Source of the DNA: Malania oleifera
Taxonomy: Eukaryota; Streptophyta; Magnoliopsida; Santalales; Ximeniaceae
Assembly (NCBI RefSeq): GCF_029873635.1
Contig: NC_080426.1
Span: 54,822,093 to 54,886,092, forward strand
Direction: 5' to 3'
DNA length: 64,000 nt
Position numbers and translations under genes: made by a program. Positions 1 through 11,955 of the stretch are shown here, piece after piece. The notes beneath the pieces are model-generated. The model was not told the DNA's origin. It was given only the letters and a program-made list of their open reading frames with translations, and did not search any database. Each line of letters opens with the position of its first letter. Position 1 is the first letter of the stretch.

Positions 1-3000
1 TTGAATTAATTGATGTAAACTAAAACTTAAGATTTAAAATATATAAATTGTTTAATTGAATAATTAGTAGCCTACATGTTTGACTATGAATCCAACAATT
101 GGACCATTGATTTAGTGGCCCACTTATTCCACCAAGTTAATGTCCATGTGGAGCTTAATAAGGTTGTGTATCATTTCATTTTGCATTAATTTATTATGAC
201 AACAAAAGTTTGTAATAACAAAATAAAAGGACAAAAAGTTATTGTATAAATGTGGTAAATTTTTTTAACACATAAGTACTAGATGAGCAGTTAACTAATG
301 AATAGATATTTTGTCTAACAAATTATGAGAGTGTTTTATAGTAATTGGTAAAAAATCGAAGATTGTAACCTTATATTTAAATAACTTTTAGATTTGAATT
401 TGCATTCAAATTAGATAAGAAAATGTGTTCAAAATTATCCAAATCTAAATTTAAAATATGAAATTCATGCTCTTAAATACAACATAAAGTCATTTCGGAA
501 AAAAATTTTGAAGGCGAGGTGGTGGGGCAATAAGTGAATTTTATTTTTTTATTTTTTTTATTTATAATTTCATGTTTGATGAGGCTAATTCCTCTCCCCC
601 TATCACCTCCAACAAGGATGATTATTTTTTTTCCTCATCACCCATAAAATGATTTATTTGAAACTCTTTTACAATAACAAGTTTTGCGAAAAAAAAAAAA
701 GAAGAAGTTGTATGCTATGTAATTTCTTGTTGGATTTTATGTTAATTTTAATTTTTTTTTTATTTTCTGTTTATTTGTTGTCCAATTGTAAGTCTATAAG
801 GTCTTAATTGGATCAAATATTTTATTTGAGGAAAAAAATAAAAATAAAAAATGCATTTTTGATTGTATTTTCCCTCAACAACAACGAGCATTAAAAGTTA
901 AAAATTTAAAAAAATCAAATAATAAACATATATAGAATCAAAAATTTATTTATTGATTAGTTATGTATTCTATTTTCCTTCTTATTTTCCTCCTTAACAA
1001 AATAAGAAAAAAAATGTAATATTTTTCTAAGTTGCCAATGAGGGTTTAAGGCATTCTTATGTGCTTTGTTAATCTTTGTTGGGTAAAATACTTATTTTTA
1101 TTTTTATTTTTTTTAAGACATTCTTTTTCAATAAATCAAGATTTTTGAAATTTTGGTCTCATTATGTCCTTTTGGAACTTGAAAAATATTAGGGAGAGTA
1201 AAGAAAAATATAAATGAAATTACTTTTCATGTTTGGTTATTATGAAAGTAAATAAGAAAATAAAAAATATACTAAATCAATGATAAATAATTTTAATTTT
1301 ATACATTATTAACATTTAATTTTTCTAGAGAAAATTAATTATGTCACAACAATTTTTAGTTTTAATAGTATTTGATATAAGAAAACACAACAAAATAGAA
1401 AATAAATTTCTCAACTTGTTGTACAATTTTCTAATCCTTTTCCCTTTTTCTTTTTTTTTACAATAATTGCCTTTTGATTTTCAATTGACATATATTCTTT
1501 TGAAATTAGGTCCAAGATTTCATGGTACAACAAATGGATTCTTGGACTTGCTTTGAAGACTCAAAGCAATGCTTATTATTGAAAGCTTAATTGCTCTTTC
1601 TAATAATATATATTTTTTTTTTCCTGAAGGTTGTGGAATTTTATCCATAGCTTCGAGGGATCATTACAGCAAACTAAACCCCCTACCACCAACTCCCCCT
1701 CCTACCCCTACCCGAAAACCCCACCTCACCCCCTTTAAAAATTCAGGGAAAAACCCTCACTCGTAGAGGCGAGTCAACCCTTTCCGTTCCATGGGAAGTC
1801 CATAAATGACTTCTTGTGGGAGAGTTTAAGGCACGTCCAATTGAGGATAAGGTGAGGTTTTCAAAGTCTTTTAAGGTATCAAAAAGGGATTTTGTTTAAA
1901 GGAAAGAAAAGAGAGAAAACCACACTTTTCTTCTTTTTGAAAGGTTTTTTGGAGTGTGATTTGAAATGAAGGTGTCTTCTACTTGATCTATAGATGTTTA
2001 CTCTTCAAAGAGGTCAATGTCTAATCCTTTACTTTATTCATTTCCATTCATTTGATGAATTTTGGCATGTTGAAATATATTTATGTCTTTTTGAATATTT
2101 ATGGTTAATGTTTCATGATATCTCCATTAATCTAAGTTGAAATGCATGTTAGAAGTAATAGAATATGCTTCCATCTTGATTGTATAGGAAAAAACATGTT
2201 TAGAAGTCAAAATTTTATGTTTGTTTGGAATTGCACATTCAAGTGGTCGACTAGCCCATACAAGCCGTTGACTAGCCCCTTTCTTGTCTACAGGCAATCA
2301 ATCGACTCTTGTAGGCAATCAACAACCAAATCTTGAGAGTACCATTTTCTACACTCTTTCTTGTTTTTCCTTGGAATTTTAAGTATTTTGAAATCTCCAC
2401 ACATAGTAGAGTACATTTGATTGAATTTGATCAACTTTTATTAAAAGGTTTCATAGTTTTCTTTTTAAAAAACCAACTTTTCATCAAAACAAATGAACTT
2501 GTGTGATGTTTTTTTATAAAACTTCCATGTTTTTGCAAAATTTTCAAATATATTTGGATTCACACATCCATAATGCGCTGTTTGGGTGTTCTCCAGCCTT
2601 CTTCAATCAAAATCAATGCAAGTTTGTGATTTTCTCTCCAAAACCCTCACTTTCTTAAATAGGGTTTATTGTTTTCCTTTTAAATAAATTAATTTTTTTT
2701 AGAAAATCTAACTTTTTAATGAACCATTCATGAAATGGTTGTTAAACATATTAAAAAGTCTCTTTTTTTAAAAATGTAAGCAAGAGTTTTCAAGTTGAGT
2801 TTTATGGTTTTTATCCTATGATCATGTAAATTTAAAAGTTTTCATAAAATAACCCAAAAATTGTTTTTAACTTTGAAATTTAAAATATTTTTTGGAAACT
2901 AAGATAAATTGATTCCTTTTTGGTGGATATGTATGCAATCTATTTTGTAATTCCAGTCATACCAAACAAAAAACCAAAAGTCCCTCCTTTTTCTTTTCTT

Positions 3001-3756
3001 TATTTTATAGTTATTTGCATGTTCTTTTTGAATAAACATTCAAGTAGTAGGATTTTCATGAGGTTCAGTCCTCCACATGGATCTTACAAAAGCTTTTATA
3101 AGAGGTTAAGAGTAGGAAGTTTTTTAAATGAACAAACACAAGAAATGAAAAATTGCAGAGGGACGTCGACTTGCCTTTACAGGCAGTCAATTACTTGGTT
3201 TTTTAAAAATAATCTTCTTCTTTTTTTTCCAAATTCAAACGTTTTCTTTCAGAAATTTTCTTTCAAAAGGAGATATATATATACATACAAAAGGTAAGCA
3301 CGGTGACCATTCATGGAATAAGTGTTTTAGGATGCTAATTTTTTGAATTCCAAATAAAAAAGGGATTTAAAGTATGACCTTCCTTATTTGCAAATGTACT
3401 CCCGAACCTAATGTCTTATAAAAATTTTTTATTTTATTTTGCTTTTTAAAAAAATGAAATAAAGTGGCAACTCCGTTTTTAAAAAAAAATAAAAGAACAA
3501 GTTAGAAAACCAATGGTTTGATTATCTATACTTCTTTGGTTTGTAAATGATCGTCAAAATCTTGACTACCTAAAAGGTTATTGATGTAGGACATACATTC
3601 AAAATACTTTGGATTAAGAATTCCATTAACTAACATAAACACCATAAATTATGTTACCTTTCACATGTCGGATTTTTGAAAAGGTGTATGTTTTTTTCCA
3701 TAAAATAAGCCCTTAGAGTTACTGATTAAGGAATCAAGCTTTCTGCATAAAGATGT
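1..3756. other. AT-rich intergenic sequence, no gene recognised
   Basis: The stretch is strongly AT-rich, with many A and T runs and no ORF showing a recognisable domain. Two short zones (about 2240-2330 and 3160-3190) carry GTCGAC-type motifs followed by AGGCAATCAA-like words, which resemble the decayed promoter arrays of LTRs elsewhere in the window. Near 3465 the words GTGGCAACTCCG occur, loosely like sequence found near LTR junctions. I read the 1.8-3.5 kb part as a possible very old LTR remnant, at low confidence. Confidence 0.5.
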
Positions 3757-4371
3757 TGTTGTTGAAATCGAGTATAGGATGCACAGCGGAATAATTAAAC
3801 TTGCAGCAAATGATGAAGCACCAAGAACACAAATTCATGCACAACCAGTAAATTTGAAAACAAGTAAAAAAAACAATACGAGAATATACATGGTTCAGCA
3901 ATACCTACATCCATGGGAGCAATCCGGCCAATATTTCACTATGAAATTGAAAGTTTACAATATACTTCATACAATGATCTCTCTATATACAAATTATGCC
4001 CATAAGGACCTATTTAACAACCCCTCGGAGGTTTTCCGCCAAATACCCAACTGTCCCATCGTTCCAATTCAAAATTTGAATTCCTCCTCGCAGTCCAGGA
4101 GCACTCGTCGACGAGAACAGGACACTCGTCGATAAGAGAGAGAAAGAGAAGTCCACTCGTCGTCTAGTATGACCACTCGTCAACGAGTCTGATTTCATGC
4201 TCTCGGTATCTCATAGACTCTACAATTTCCAGCCTCTCGGTATCTACTCGGTGACGAGAATAAGACACTCGTCGACGAGTCACTGCTTCACTCTTCAAGA
4301 ATTCAACCCATATGCTTTTCATCTTCTATTTATGAGCCCTAAGTATAAGAGCCACACATACAAATACAACA
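3757..4371 (-). repeat. Copia-A 3' LTR
   Basis: On the plus strand it begins TGTTGTTGAAATCGAG and ends ATACAAATACAACA, matching 8442-9054 over its length. In transcription direction (minus) a cluster of CTCGTCGACGAG palindromes and decayed versions (4280 down to 4103) is followed by the palindrome AATTCAAAATTTGAATT (about 4065-4083). A TATA-like GTTAAATAGGTCC follows at 4018-4006. The word CCGCTGTGCATCC near the 3' end is shared with the Copia-B LTRs. Confidence 0.92.
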
Positions 4372-4382
4372 ATCTCCACCTT
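4372..4382 (-). other. Copia-A polypurine tract
   Basis: The minus strand reads AAGGTGGAGAT immediately inside the 3' LTR. This is the usual position of the plus-strand priming tract, and the same word precedes the Copia-B 3' LTR at 22140. Confidence 0.8.
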
Positions 4383-4714
4383 GACGATTATACACCCCTT
4401 AGGAGAACCCAAAAAACATATCTGACTACTCCACCTTGAACTTGGACTACTCGATTAAGTTTATCTCCTTTCTATCACTTGGAGACATGGAGTAAGTTTA
4501 AGAAATGCTTGAACTTTTTACTAATGACCGACTTTGTCAAAATATCCGCTGTGTTTTCAGACGTGTGAACCTTCTCGAATACAAGCTCACCCTAAGTAAT
4601 CAACTCCTGAACCCTGTGGAACCTTACATTAATATGCTTGGTTCTAGCATGATACACGTGATTCTTTGCTAAGTAAATAGCACTCTGACTATCACAACAC
4701 AGCACAACCCCATC

Positions 4715-6016
4715 TTACTGTAATCCTAACTCTTTGACCAAACTGGTTAGCCATAAGGCTTCCTTTGCAGCTTTGGCAACTGACATATATTTAGCTTCAA
4801 TTTTGGATAATGCCACTAGAGATTGAACCATGGATCTCCAACATATACGTCCTCCTACAGAGGTAAAAACATAACTCGTTGTAGACCTTCTATCATCCAT
4901 ATCTTTTGCATAATTAGCATCAATGAACCCCATAACTGAAGAACTACCCTTTTGCTTGCCGAACATGATGCCATAACTCGATGTCCCTCGTAAGTATTTG
5001 AATATCCATTTGACGACTTCCCAATGCTTTCTTCCTAGATTAAAGAGAAACTTACTCACCACACTCATAGCATGTGTCAAGTCTGGCCTCGTACACACCA
5101 TGGCATACATTAAACTCCCCACTGTGCTTGCATAGGGGACCTTTGACATGTCTTGGATATCCTCATCCGTACTTGGGTAATCTGCAGTAGACAACTTAAA
5201 ATGACTCACTAGAGGTGTACACAATGGCTTTGCATCAACCGTGCTAAACCTATCCAACACCTTCTGTTCATAATTGCCTTAAGATAACCATAACCTCCCT
5301 ATAGTTTTGTCCCGGTGAATCTCCATCCCAAGTATCTTTTTGGCTGAACCAAAATCTTTCATGTCAAACTCTTTATGCAACAGTTCCTTTAACTAATTTA
5401 CTTCAGTTAAATCTTTTGCTGCTATCAACATGTCATCGACATATAATAACAAAAAAATAAGAGAACCATCATCAAACTTGTTCAAATACACACATCAGTC
5501 ATACTTACACCTTTTGTAACCATTCTTTATTATATAGGAATCAAATCTTTTATAACATCGCCTTAGAGATTGTTTCAACCCGTAAAGAGACTTCTTCAAC
5601 TTGTAAACTAAGTTTTCTTTCCCTGGTTCATTGAATCCCTCCGGTTGTACCATATAAATATGTTCCTCCAAATTACCGTGAAGAAATGTCGTCTTCATAT
5701 CCATTTGTTCCAAATGAAGATCATAATGGGCTACCAATTCCAACACAATCCTGATAGAAGTGTGTTGGACCATAGGTGAAAAAATCTCATCATAGTCTAT
5801 TCCCTTCTTTTGTAAGTACCCTTTTTCCACTAACTATGCATTGAATTTTTCTCCTTCCTTTTTTGAAATTGCTTCCTTCTTCCGATACACCCATTTGCAA
5901 CCTATCAGTCTCTTCCTATCTGGAAGCTCCACCAAATCCCAAGTTTGATTCTTATGCAGTGATTCCATCTCCTTAATCACTGCACCCATCCATTTACCTT
6001 TCTCTTGGCCATGCAT
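4715..6016 (-). pseudogene. Copia-A reverse transcriptase and RNase H (broken)
   Basis: Reading minus, 6016-5834 carries the start of the Copia RT (ending near GCKWVYRKK). 5830-5495 continues with EIFSPMVQHTSIR and QMDMKTTFLHG and runs to SLYGLKQS. The catalytic box LLLYVDDMLIAA lies near 5440-5405, in a stretch joined only by reading through stops. 5260-4715 is the RNase H end, with FIDANYAKDMDDRRSTTSY and an ALSKIEAKYM box. The canonical RNase H words are YTDADYAGD and SSTEAEY-like, so several residues have drifted. Stop codons at about 5495, 5270 and 5833 separate the pieces. Copia polyproteins are normally one frame of roughly 1300 residues, so this is a pseudogene. Confidence 0.93.
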
Positions 6017-6099
6017 TGCCTCTTAAAATATAGTTGGATCGTTGCAACCGGTAAGAAAAGCATAAAACACTAACTCTTCAAATCCATACTTTGGTGGTG

Positions 6100-7808
6100 G
6101 TCTGATAGTGCGTTTGGATCTCCGTATAGAAAGATTGTCGACTTTCTGGTTTCCCGAGCTAGAACTCCCTACAACCAAAGGACCATGATCATCGTCGTTG
6201 TCCTGAACTTTCAACTCCACCTGCACAACATGTTCATCTCTGCCCTAGTTTTTTGGCTCCTGTTTCTGATCATCACAAGCTTGAGTACGTTTCACCATAA
6301 CTTTTTCATCAAAGGCTGTATCTCTACTGATCACCACCTTGTTTGCCACTAGATCCCATATCTTGTATCCCTTTATGCCCTTTTGATATCCTAAAAAGAT
6401 GCAACATCGAGACTTTAGGTCAAGCTTAGACCTCTCTTCACTAGACACGTGAACATAGGCTAGACACCCAAATACCTTCAATTCGGAGTAGTCTAATCCA
6501 TTTCCCGTCCATACCTCTTCTGCCACTTTACCCTCTAGTGATGCCTTTGGCAATTGGTTTATTAGAAAACAAGTCATTCTAACTGCCTTGGCTTAGAAGT
6601 TCTTCGGTAGCCTTGCATTCAACTTGAGACACCGAGCTCTTTCAACTAGAGTTCAATTCATCCTTTTAGACACACCGTTTTGTTGAGGTGTCTAGCGAAC
6701 AATAAAGTGTCTTTTAATGCCCTACTGCTCACAAAACTCCATAAACCGAGAATCAGTGTACTTGGCCCCATTGTCCGACCTTAAATATATGATTCTCCTC
6801 CTTGTCTGGTTTTCTATTTCAGCCTTCCACATCTTCAACCTGGCAAACGTATCAGACTTATGCCACATGAAGTATACCTAGACTTTTCGTGAGTAATTGT
6901 CAACAAAACTCACATAATACACATGTCCATCCCTTGATGCTACTCTAACCAGGCCCCAAACATCGGAATGCGCATAATCAAGAATACCTTTCATGTTGTG
7001 AATAACTAACTTGAATTTTGCCCTGTTTTGTTTTCCAAGAACACAAATCTTGCAAAAGTCCAACTGACAAGATTTCATACCTTTCAAGAGCCTCTTGTGT
7101 AGTTCCTTCATACCATGTATCCTCATATGCCCAAGACGCATATGCCACAAGATAGTTTCATCAGATTCAACATCTACGATTGCAACTCCACCTACAATAC
7201 TAGTTCCCTGCAATGTGTAGATATTCCCGTCTAACTTTTGCCCTTTCATCATCGTTAGATTTCCTTTCCATACTTTCATAGCCCCACCTTCGGACTTGTA
7301 ATTGAAATCATCACAATCCAACATGTCAAGTGAAATCCAACTCTTCCTTAACTCTGGTATGTGTCTCACATTACTCAAGGCTCTCATAGCACCATCAAAC
7401 ATTTTTTTTCTTAATGTTTCCTATGTCAATAATCTTACAAGAAACATCATTACCCATAAGAACTGAACCTGAGTTTACCAACCTGTAGGTACTGAACCAC
7501 TCCTTGTTTGGAGTCATGTGGTAAGAACATGCCAACTCAAGTATCAAGGAGTTCTTAAGGTGATCCAACCCCGACGAAACCTGAAGAACATCATCATCAC
7601 TACAAACTGAATCTCCTTCTTGAACCACATTTGCAGATTTTGAAGTACCCTCATGCTTTTCAGCATTTCCTTTCTTCCAATCCGGACACTCCGGTTTAAC
7701 ATGCCCTTTTTTACAGCATTTATAACACCGGATATCCTTTTTTTTTCTTGGATTGAGTACGGGATTTCTGACTTGATCCATGTTTGAATTTTCCTTTGCC
7801 ACGCTCAT
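6100..7808 (-). pseudogene. Copia-A zinc knuckle, protease and integrase (broken)
   Basis: 7808-7395 holds the gag CCHC zinc knuckle CYKCCKKGHVKPEC (CX2CX4HX4C intact) and the protease zone. The catalytic DSA/DTA triad word is replaced by ELA in SLILELACSYHMTP, so the protease is predicted inactive. 7402-6878 holds the GAG-pre-integrase box ILWHMRLGHM and the HHCC zinc-binding region, with CKICVLGKQ, then the integrase core start HSDVWGLV. 6877-6578 is interrupted by stops. 6577-6245 is the integrase end, with LKVFGCLAYVHV and CIFLGYQKGIKGYK. The order PR-INT before RT is diagnostic of Copia. Confidence 0.92.
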
Positions 7809-7827
7809 TGTTACTTTTCACCACAAG

Positions 7828-8416
7828 TCATTCTCCTTCATCACATATTTTAAGCCTTTGATGAAAATTCAGTAAGGCACTTGTCACCTCTTCTAGATTA
7901 AGAGATTTTTTTCCCCAAGTAAGAGTGGCAACTAAATTTTCATAAGTGTGAGTCGCTGGAAAGGAGTTTAGTAACATCAAAGCTTTATCATCTTCATCAA
8001 ACTTAACATCAACACGCATCAAATCACTTATGATTTGATTAAAGGCATTGATATGTTGATTTAAGTTTGATCCTTTAACCATCTTAAGCCAATAAAGACG
8101 CTGCTTAAGAAATAGTTTATTTGTGAGTGATTTGGACATCTACCGACTTTTTAACTTTTGCCACACAGCCGCTGGAGAATCTTCCTCCATCACATGATAG
8201 AGAACTTCATCGGCCAAACACAAACGTATTGTAGAAACGACTCTGCAATTCTCCCTAAGTTGCCGCATCCATATTATCCGATTGAACACCATGTAGAGCC
8301 TTCACTATTCCTTGTTGCACAAGTATATCCTTAATTCTCCTTTGCCACAAACCAAAATTCTTGGTTCCATCGAATTTTATGACATTAAATCTTGTAGAAG
8401 AAGTACCCGACACCAT
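7828..8416 (-). pseudogene. Copia-A gag (broken)
   Basis: The likely start is the ATG at 8416, 11 bases past the primer-binding site, reading MVSGTSSTRFNVIKFDG and then FGLWQRRIKDILVQQG, the usual start of plant Copia gag. A frameshift near 8255 and a TAG near 8146 (where a tyrosine precedes MSKSLTNKLFLKQ in relatives) break it. 8139-7828 continues through the gag core (LPxTYENLV-like SFPATHTYENLV). Gag would form the virus-like particle. Confidence 0.88.
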
Positions 8417-8426
8417 GATAACAAAT

Positions 8427-8438
8427 GCTCTGATACCA
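8427..8438 (-). other. Copia-A primer-binding site (Met-tRNA)
   Basis: The minus strand reads TGGTATCAGAGC three bases inside the 5' LTR. This is the complement of the initiator-methionine tRNA 3' end, used by most plant Copia and chromovirus elements. Confidence 0.9.
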
Positions 8439-8441
8439 ATT

Positions 8442-9054
8442 TGTTGTGGAAATTAAGTATAAGATGCACAGCGGAATAATTAAACTTATAGCAAATGATG
8501 AAGCACCAAGAACACAAATTCATACACAACCAGTAAATCTAAAAACAAGTAAAGAGAACAATATGATAATATACATGGTTCGGCAATGCCTACATCCATA
8601 GGAGCAATTTGGTCAATATTTCACTATTAAATTGAAAGTTTACAATATACTTCATACAATGATCTCTCTATATACAAAATATGCCCAGAAGGACCTATTT
8701 AACAACCCCTCGGAGGTTTCCCTCCAAATACCCAACTGTCCCAATGTTCCAATTCAAAATTTGAATTCTTCCTCGCGGCCCAGGAGCACTCATCGATGAG
8801 AATATGACACTTGTCGATGTGAGAGAGAAGTCTACTCATTGACTAGTATGATCATTCGTCAACGAGTCTAATTTCATGCTCTCGGTATCTTAGAGACTCT
8901 ACAATTTATAGCCTCTCGGTTGGTATCTACTCGTCGACGAGAACATGACACTCGTTGACGAGTCACTGCTGCACTCTTCAAGAATTCAACCCATATGCTT
9001 TTCATTTTCTGTTTACGAGCCCTAAGTATAAGTGCCACACATACAAATACAACA
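8442..9054 (-). repeat. Copia-A 5' LTR
   Basis: This is the partner of 3757-4371. In transcription direction it has a decayed palindrome cluster (8962 down to 8788) with CTCGTTGACGAG and CTCATCGATGAG variants. It then has the AATTCAAAATTTGAATT palindrome near 8755, and the TATA-like GTTAAATAGGTCC at 8703-8691. Many units differ from the other LTR by C/T or G/A changes, as expected after cytosine-methylation decay. Confidence 0.92.
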
Positions 9055-9407
9055 TATGTTAATTTTAAAGTCAAGATTGCAAGTCCTAAATTAACAAGCT
9101 AATGTTCATATAGTTGATTTTAACTAGCAAGTGTCAATATTGAAATCTAAGGGTTTAAATGTGTTATTCAAATATGGAATTTTAGGCTTCAAGAAAAGGC
9201 TTTCACAATATTAAGTAAGGGTTCAAACAAGTACTAAATTTACTACGAGATTCGTTGGATGACTTGACGTTGTTCAACACAAGTTAGACCACGCCGTGAG
9301 TCCTTCGAACAAGCATTGAAACACCAAGATGAACGCAGCTATGGAGTGTAGGGAAGGTGGTTTTATGGGTATATAGATGGGGGTGGTCGTGTGGGTGAGA
9401 GGGAGGA
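9055..9407. other. Short unique spacer, no gene seen
   Basis: This is 350 bp of ordinary AT-rich sequence between Copia-A and the solo LTR. No ORF or repeat was recognised. Confidence 0.5.
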
Positions 9408-10542
9408 GATGGTGTTAGCTTTGGTGCAATCCTAAGAGGGGGGGGTGAATTGGGTATTTAAAAATTATCACCTAGGTTAAACCAGATAAGCAGTATTACT
9501 TAACCTAGGGTCTGTCTATGCAAATGTAAATCTAATCATTTACAATATAACATACACGTGCAGTGAGTAAATTGCAGAAATGTAAAGAACACGCACGATA
9601 TGTTATCGGGGTTCTGCCAACTGTGCCTACGTCCCCGCCTCTAGCTCGCAAGTAGGAGGATTCCACTAACAGCTCACTTAAGGGTGGAGCGGCACCGTTT
9701 ACAACCAGGTCAAATTAACACAGGGCTGACCTCAACCTTAACCAGGTCAATTAGCGGGGCTGACCTCAACCTACACGCCTTAACAGGACGACGCACCTAG
9801 CTTTCCTAACCGGGTCTAAGCTAATCCGGGACTATTCCAGGGCTAGTCTCCCTCTTCAGGCCCGTGCCTGGAAATACAACCAAAGTGTATAAATTTGTAC
9901 ACGGAAATATGCTTCTAGAAAAGCAGATGTGTGCACCAATACAGTTCAATCAATAAAGCAAGCACGAATGATATGTAGATATGCTCAGTGCTCTAATGTG
10001 TGCTAAACACTCAATCAAGTATGATAATCAATCAAGATCTAGAGTGTATATCTAAGCAAGATTTGAAACTCAATATTCGAATATCACAAAATCATATTTG
10101 GGTTTCAAATATGCTAAGCAAGATAAATCAAACAAACTCAATATGATATTTCAATTTCTAAAGCACAATGGAGTTGTTTGAAAGATTAGCTTTTCACAAA
10201 AGGATTTTGCACACAAAATCTAGGTTTAGGTATCTTGCAACAACAATGCAAGAACCACAACCCTCAAAGTCTTCCCACACAAGATTTATCAAATGAAATC
10301 CGTGGAAGAACTTTAGGCTATACTCTCAAATAAAATCAATCAACCTTTATACCAAAAGAGAGTATTAGCTAGAAAGATTACGCACAACAGCCTTATAGAA
10401 ATACTCACAATGCTTAGAGAAATAAAGATTGAAGAGTATGTGAGTGTTTGCAAGAAGTTTTTGACTAATATAGGGTTTTAAGAGTTGAGAGAGTTTTGCC
10501 CTAATCAAGTTTGCTAATGCCTGCTAATAATGATAAATGAAT

Positions 10543-10556
10543 GGGTATATATAGGC
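10543..10556 (-). promoter_or_regulatory. TATA box of solo C
   Basis: The minus strand reads GCCTATATATACCC about 130 bp downstream of the palindrome cluster. It is the best core-promoter candidate in this LTR. Confidence 0.5.
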
Positions 10557-10683
10557 AAGGAGGTATTTTTGACCGTTGGGGACCTATTGGGCATTATTAA
10601 GAAAGTTTTAAATCATTTTAAAATAATTAACCCTATTTAAAATATATTTATCCACGGTAAAAATCAGGGCAACCCGAGAGGTC

Positions 10684-11152
10684 CGGTCGACCAGGACTCA
10701 AATGGCTCGGTCGACCAGGAAACTTTTGAACTGAAAGGCTCGGTCGACCGGAGAGGGCGATTTGCCAATTTTCTGAGTTTCGGTCGACAAGGACATTTTG
10801 AACTACTTGGCTCGGTTGACCAGACCGCTGAAAATTCTCCCGAGGACCCTTCGGTCGACCAGGTAGTTGTAGTACAAAGGTTGTCGGTCGACCAGATGGT
10901 CAAATGTTGACTCAGGAGGGTTTCGGTCGACCAGGGCCTTTTGAACTACAAGTTTCGGTCGACCGGGTAGTTAAAATGTTGACCAAAAGTAGTTTCGGTC
11001 GACCGTAGTGAAGTCTCGGTCGACCGGGGCTCAAATCAGCGAGTTTTGGTCAACCGTAGTGAAGGCTCGGTCAACCGGGAGGTCAAAATATTGACTCCCA
11101 GGTGGTTCGGTCGACCGAGGACAAATGAACTGTAAGGGCTCGGTCGACCGGC
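10684..11152. repeat. Cluster of fifteen GGTCGACC palindromes
   Basis: Fifteen copies of CGGTCGACC(G/A)G or one-base variants lie in about 470 bp, spaced roughly 25-45 bp apart with unrelated spacers. Eleven or twelve keep the perfect GTCGACC core. Decayed copies read GGTTGACC, GGTCAACC or GGTCGACA, mostly C-to-T type losses. Two further degenerate copies lie at about 11519-11545. Equal spacing is absent, so this is not a simple minisatellite. Confidence 0.9.
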
Positions 11153-11955
11153 CTCTACTTTTCTGCACAGACACTGTTCAGTGTTTTGGCCATAACTTTT
11201 CCTATACAACTCCAAATTGGATTTTCTTGATACCAATAGAAAGGTAAGAGAAAATCCCACAACTTTTATGTTGAACACATTTTAAGATAATGACTTTTGG
11301 ATTGAGAAAAATGTCCATCAATGAGACGGAAGAAACATGAGGGGAGTTTTTCTCTTACGGACACGTTTCAGTGTTTTGGCCATAACTTTTTCTATGTAAC
11401 TCCAATTTGGACGTTCTTGGTATCAAACTCAAGCTATGGTAAAATTCCACAATTTTCATTTTGAACATGATTTGATATGACATCCAATTGAGTAAGAAAA
11501 TTGTTCATTTCTAACATTTGGTCGACTAGCCGGTTGACCGACCCCTTTGAAAATTTTAGTTTTTGCCTTCTTTTAACTTTAAAACCATTTAAAAACCTTT
11601 GTATAAGTTAGGCATTTTATGACAAAAGTTTTTCATGTTATTTGGAGGTCCTATGGTCAATCTAAGGTCAATTTGAGCATACCTACTTATCATGCATGAT
11701 GCAAATTATTACAAGCCATATGAGTGCACAGTCCATAATAAAATTACATCCCAGAATGAAGAAACTGAAAAATAAATACAAATGTAGCACAAGATTCTTC
11801 ATTCATCGGCACGAACACCGCACGCCATCATAATAAGTCTTTTAGTCCCAAAGTGCGCACAAGGTGATCCTGCATACAATTCTCAGTACAACCATTAATA
11901 CCAAGAGTATTTGTTATAATCAAAACTGGGTGTGACCAATCAAGTCAACAGATGG

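Larger units (their letters stand above)
3757..9054 (-). mobile_element. Copia-A: full-length but decayed Copia LTR retrotransposon
   Basis: Two similar LTRs of 615 and 613 bp (3757-4371 and 8442-9054) enclose a degenerate gag-PR-INT-RT-RNaseH polyprotein on the minus strand, the order that defines Ty1/Copia. Both LTRs run TG...CA on the plus strand. A methionine-tRNA primer-binding site and a purine tract sit at the inner edges. The flanks are GATGT (3752-3756) and TATGT (9055-9059), a 5-bp target-site duplication with one mismatch. Stops, frameshifts and an altered protease motif show that it is dead, and LTR divergence is clearly visible. The LTRs carry CTCGTCGACGAG palindromes. Confidence 0.93.
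9413..11950 (-). mobile_element. Solo C: 2.5-kb solo LTR with perfect TSD
   Basis: It begins TGTTAGCTTTGG and ends AAGTCAACA, so the termini are TGTT...AACA. It is flanked by the perfect 5-bp duplication GATGG (9408-9412 and 11951-11955). No gag or pol is present, so it is a solo LTR left by LTR-LTR recombination, or a very small non-autonomous element. The likely transcription direction is minus: a GGTCGACC cluster (11152-10684) lies before a TATA box, GCCTATATATACCC at 10556-10543. The leading CCTAAGAGGGGGGGTGAATT-like block near 9431 also looks characteristic. The superfamily is not determined. Confidence 0.85.

Noticed and set aside
10664..10903. 79-codon frame with WSTE repeats
   Set aside because: A translation of the GGTCGACC array in a solo LTR, with no homology and no promoter in the right place.
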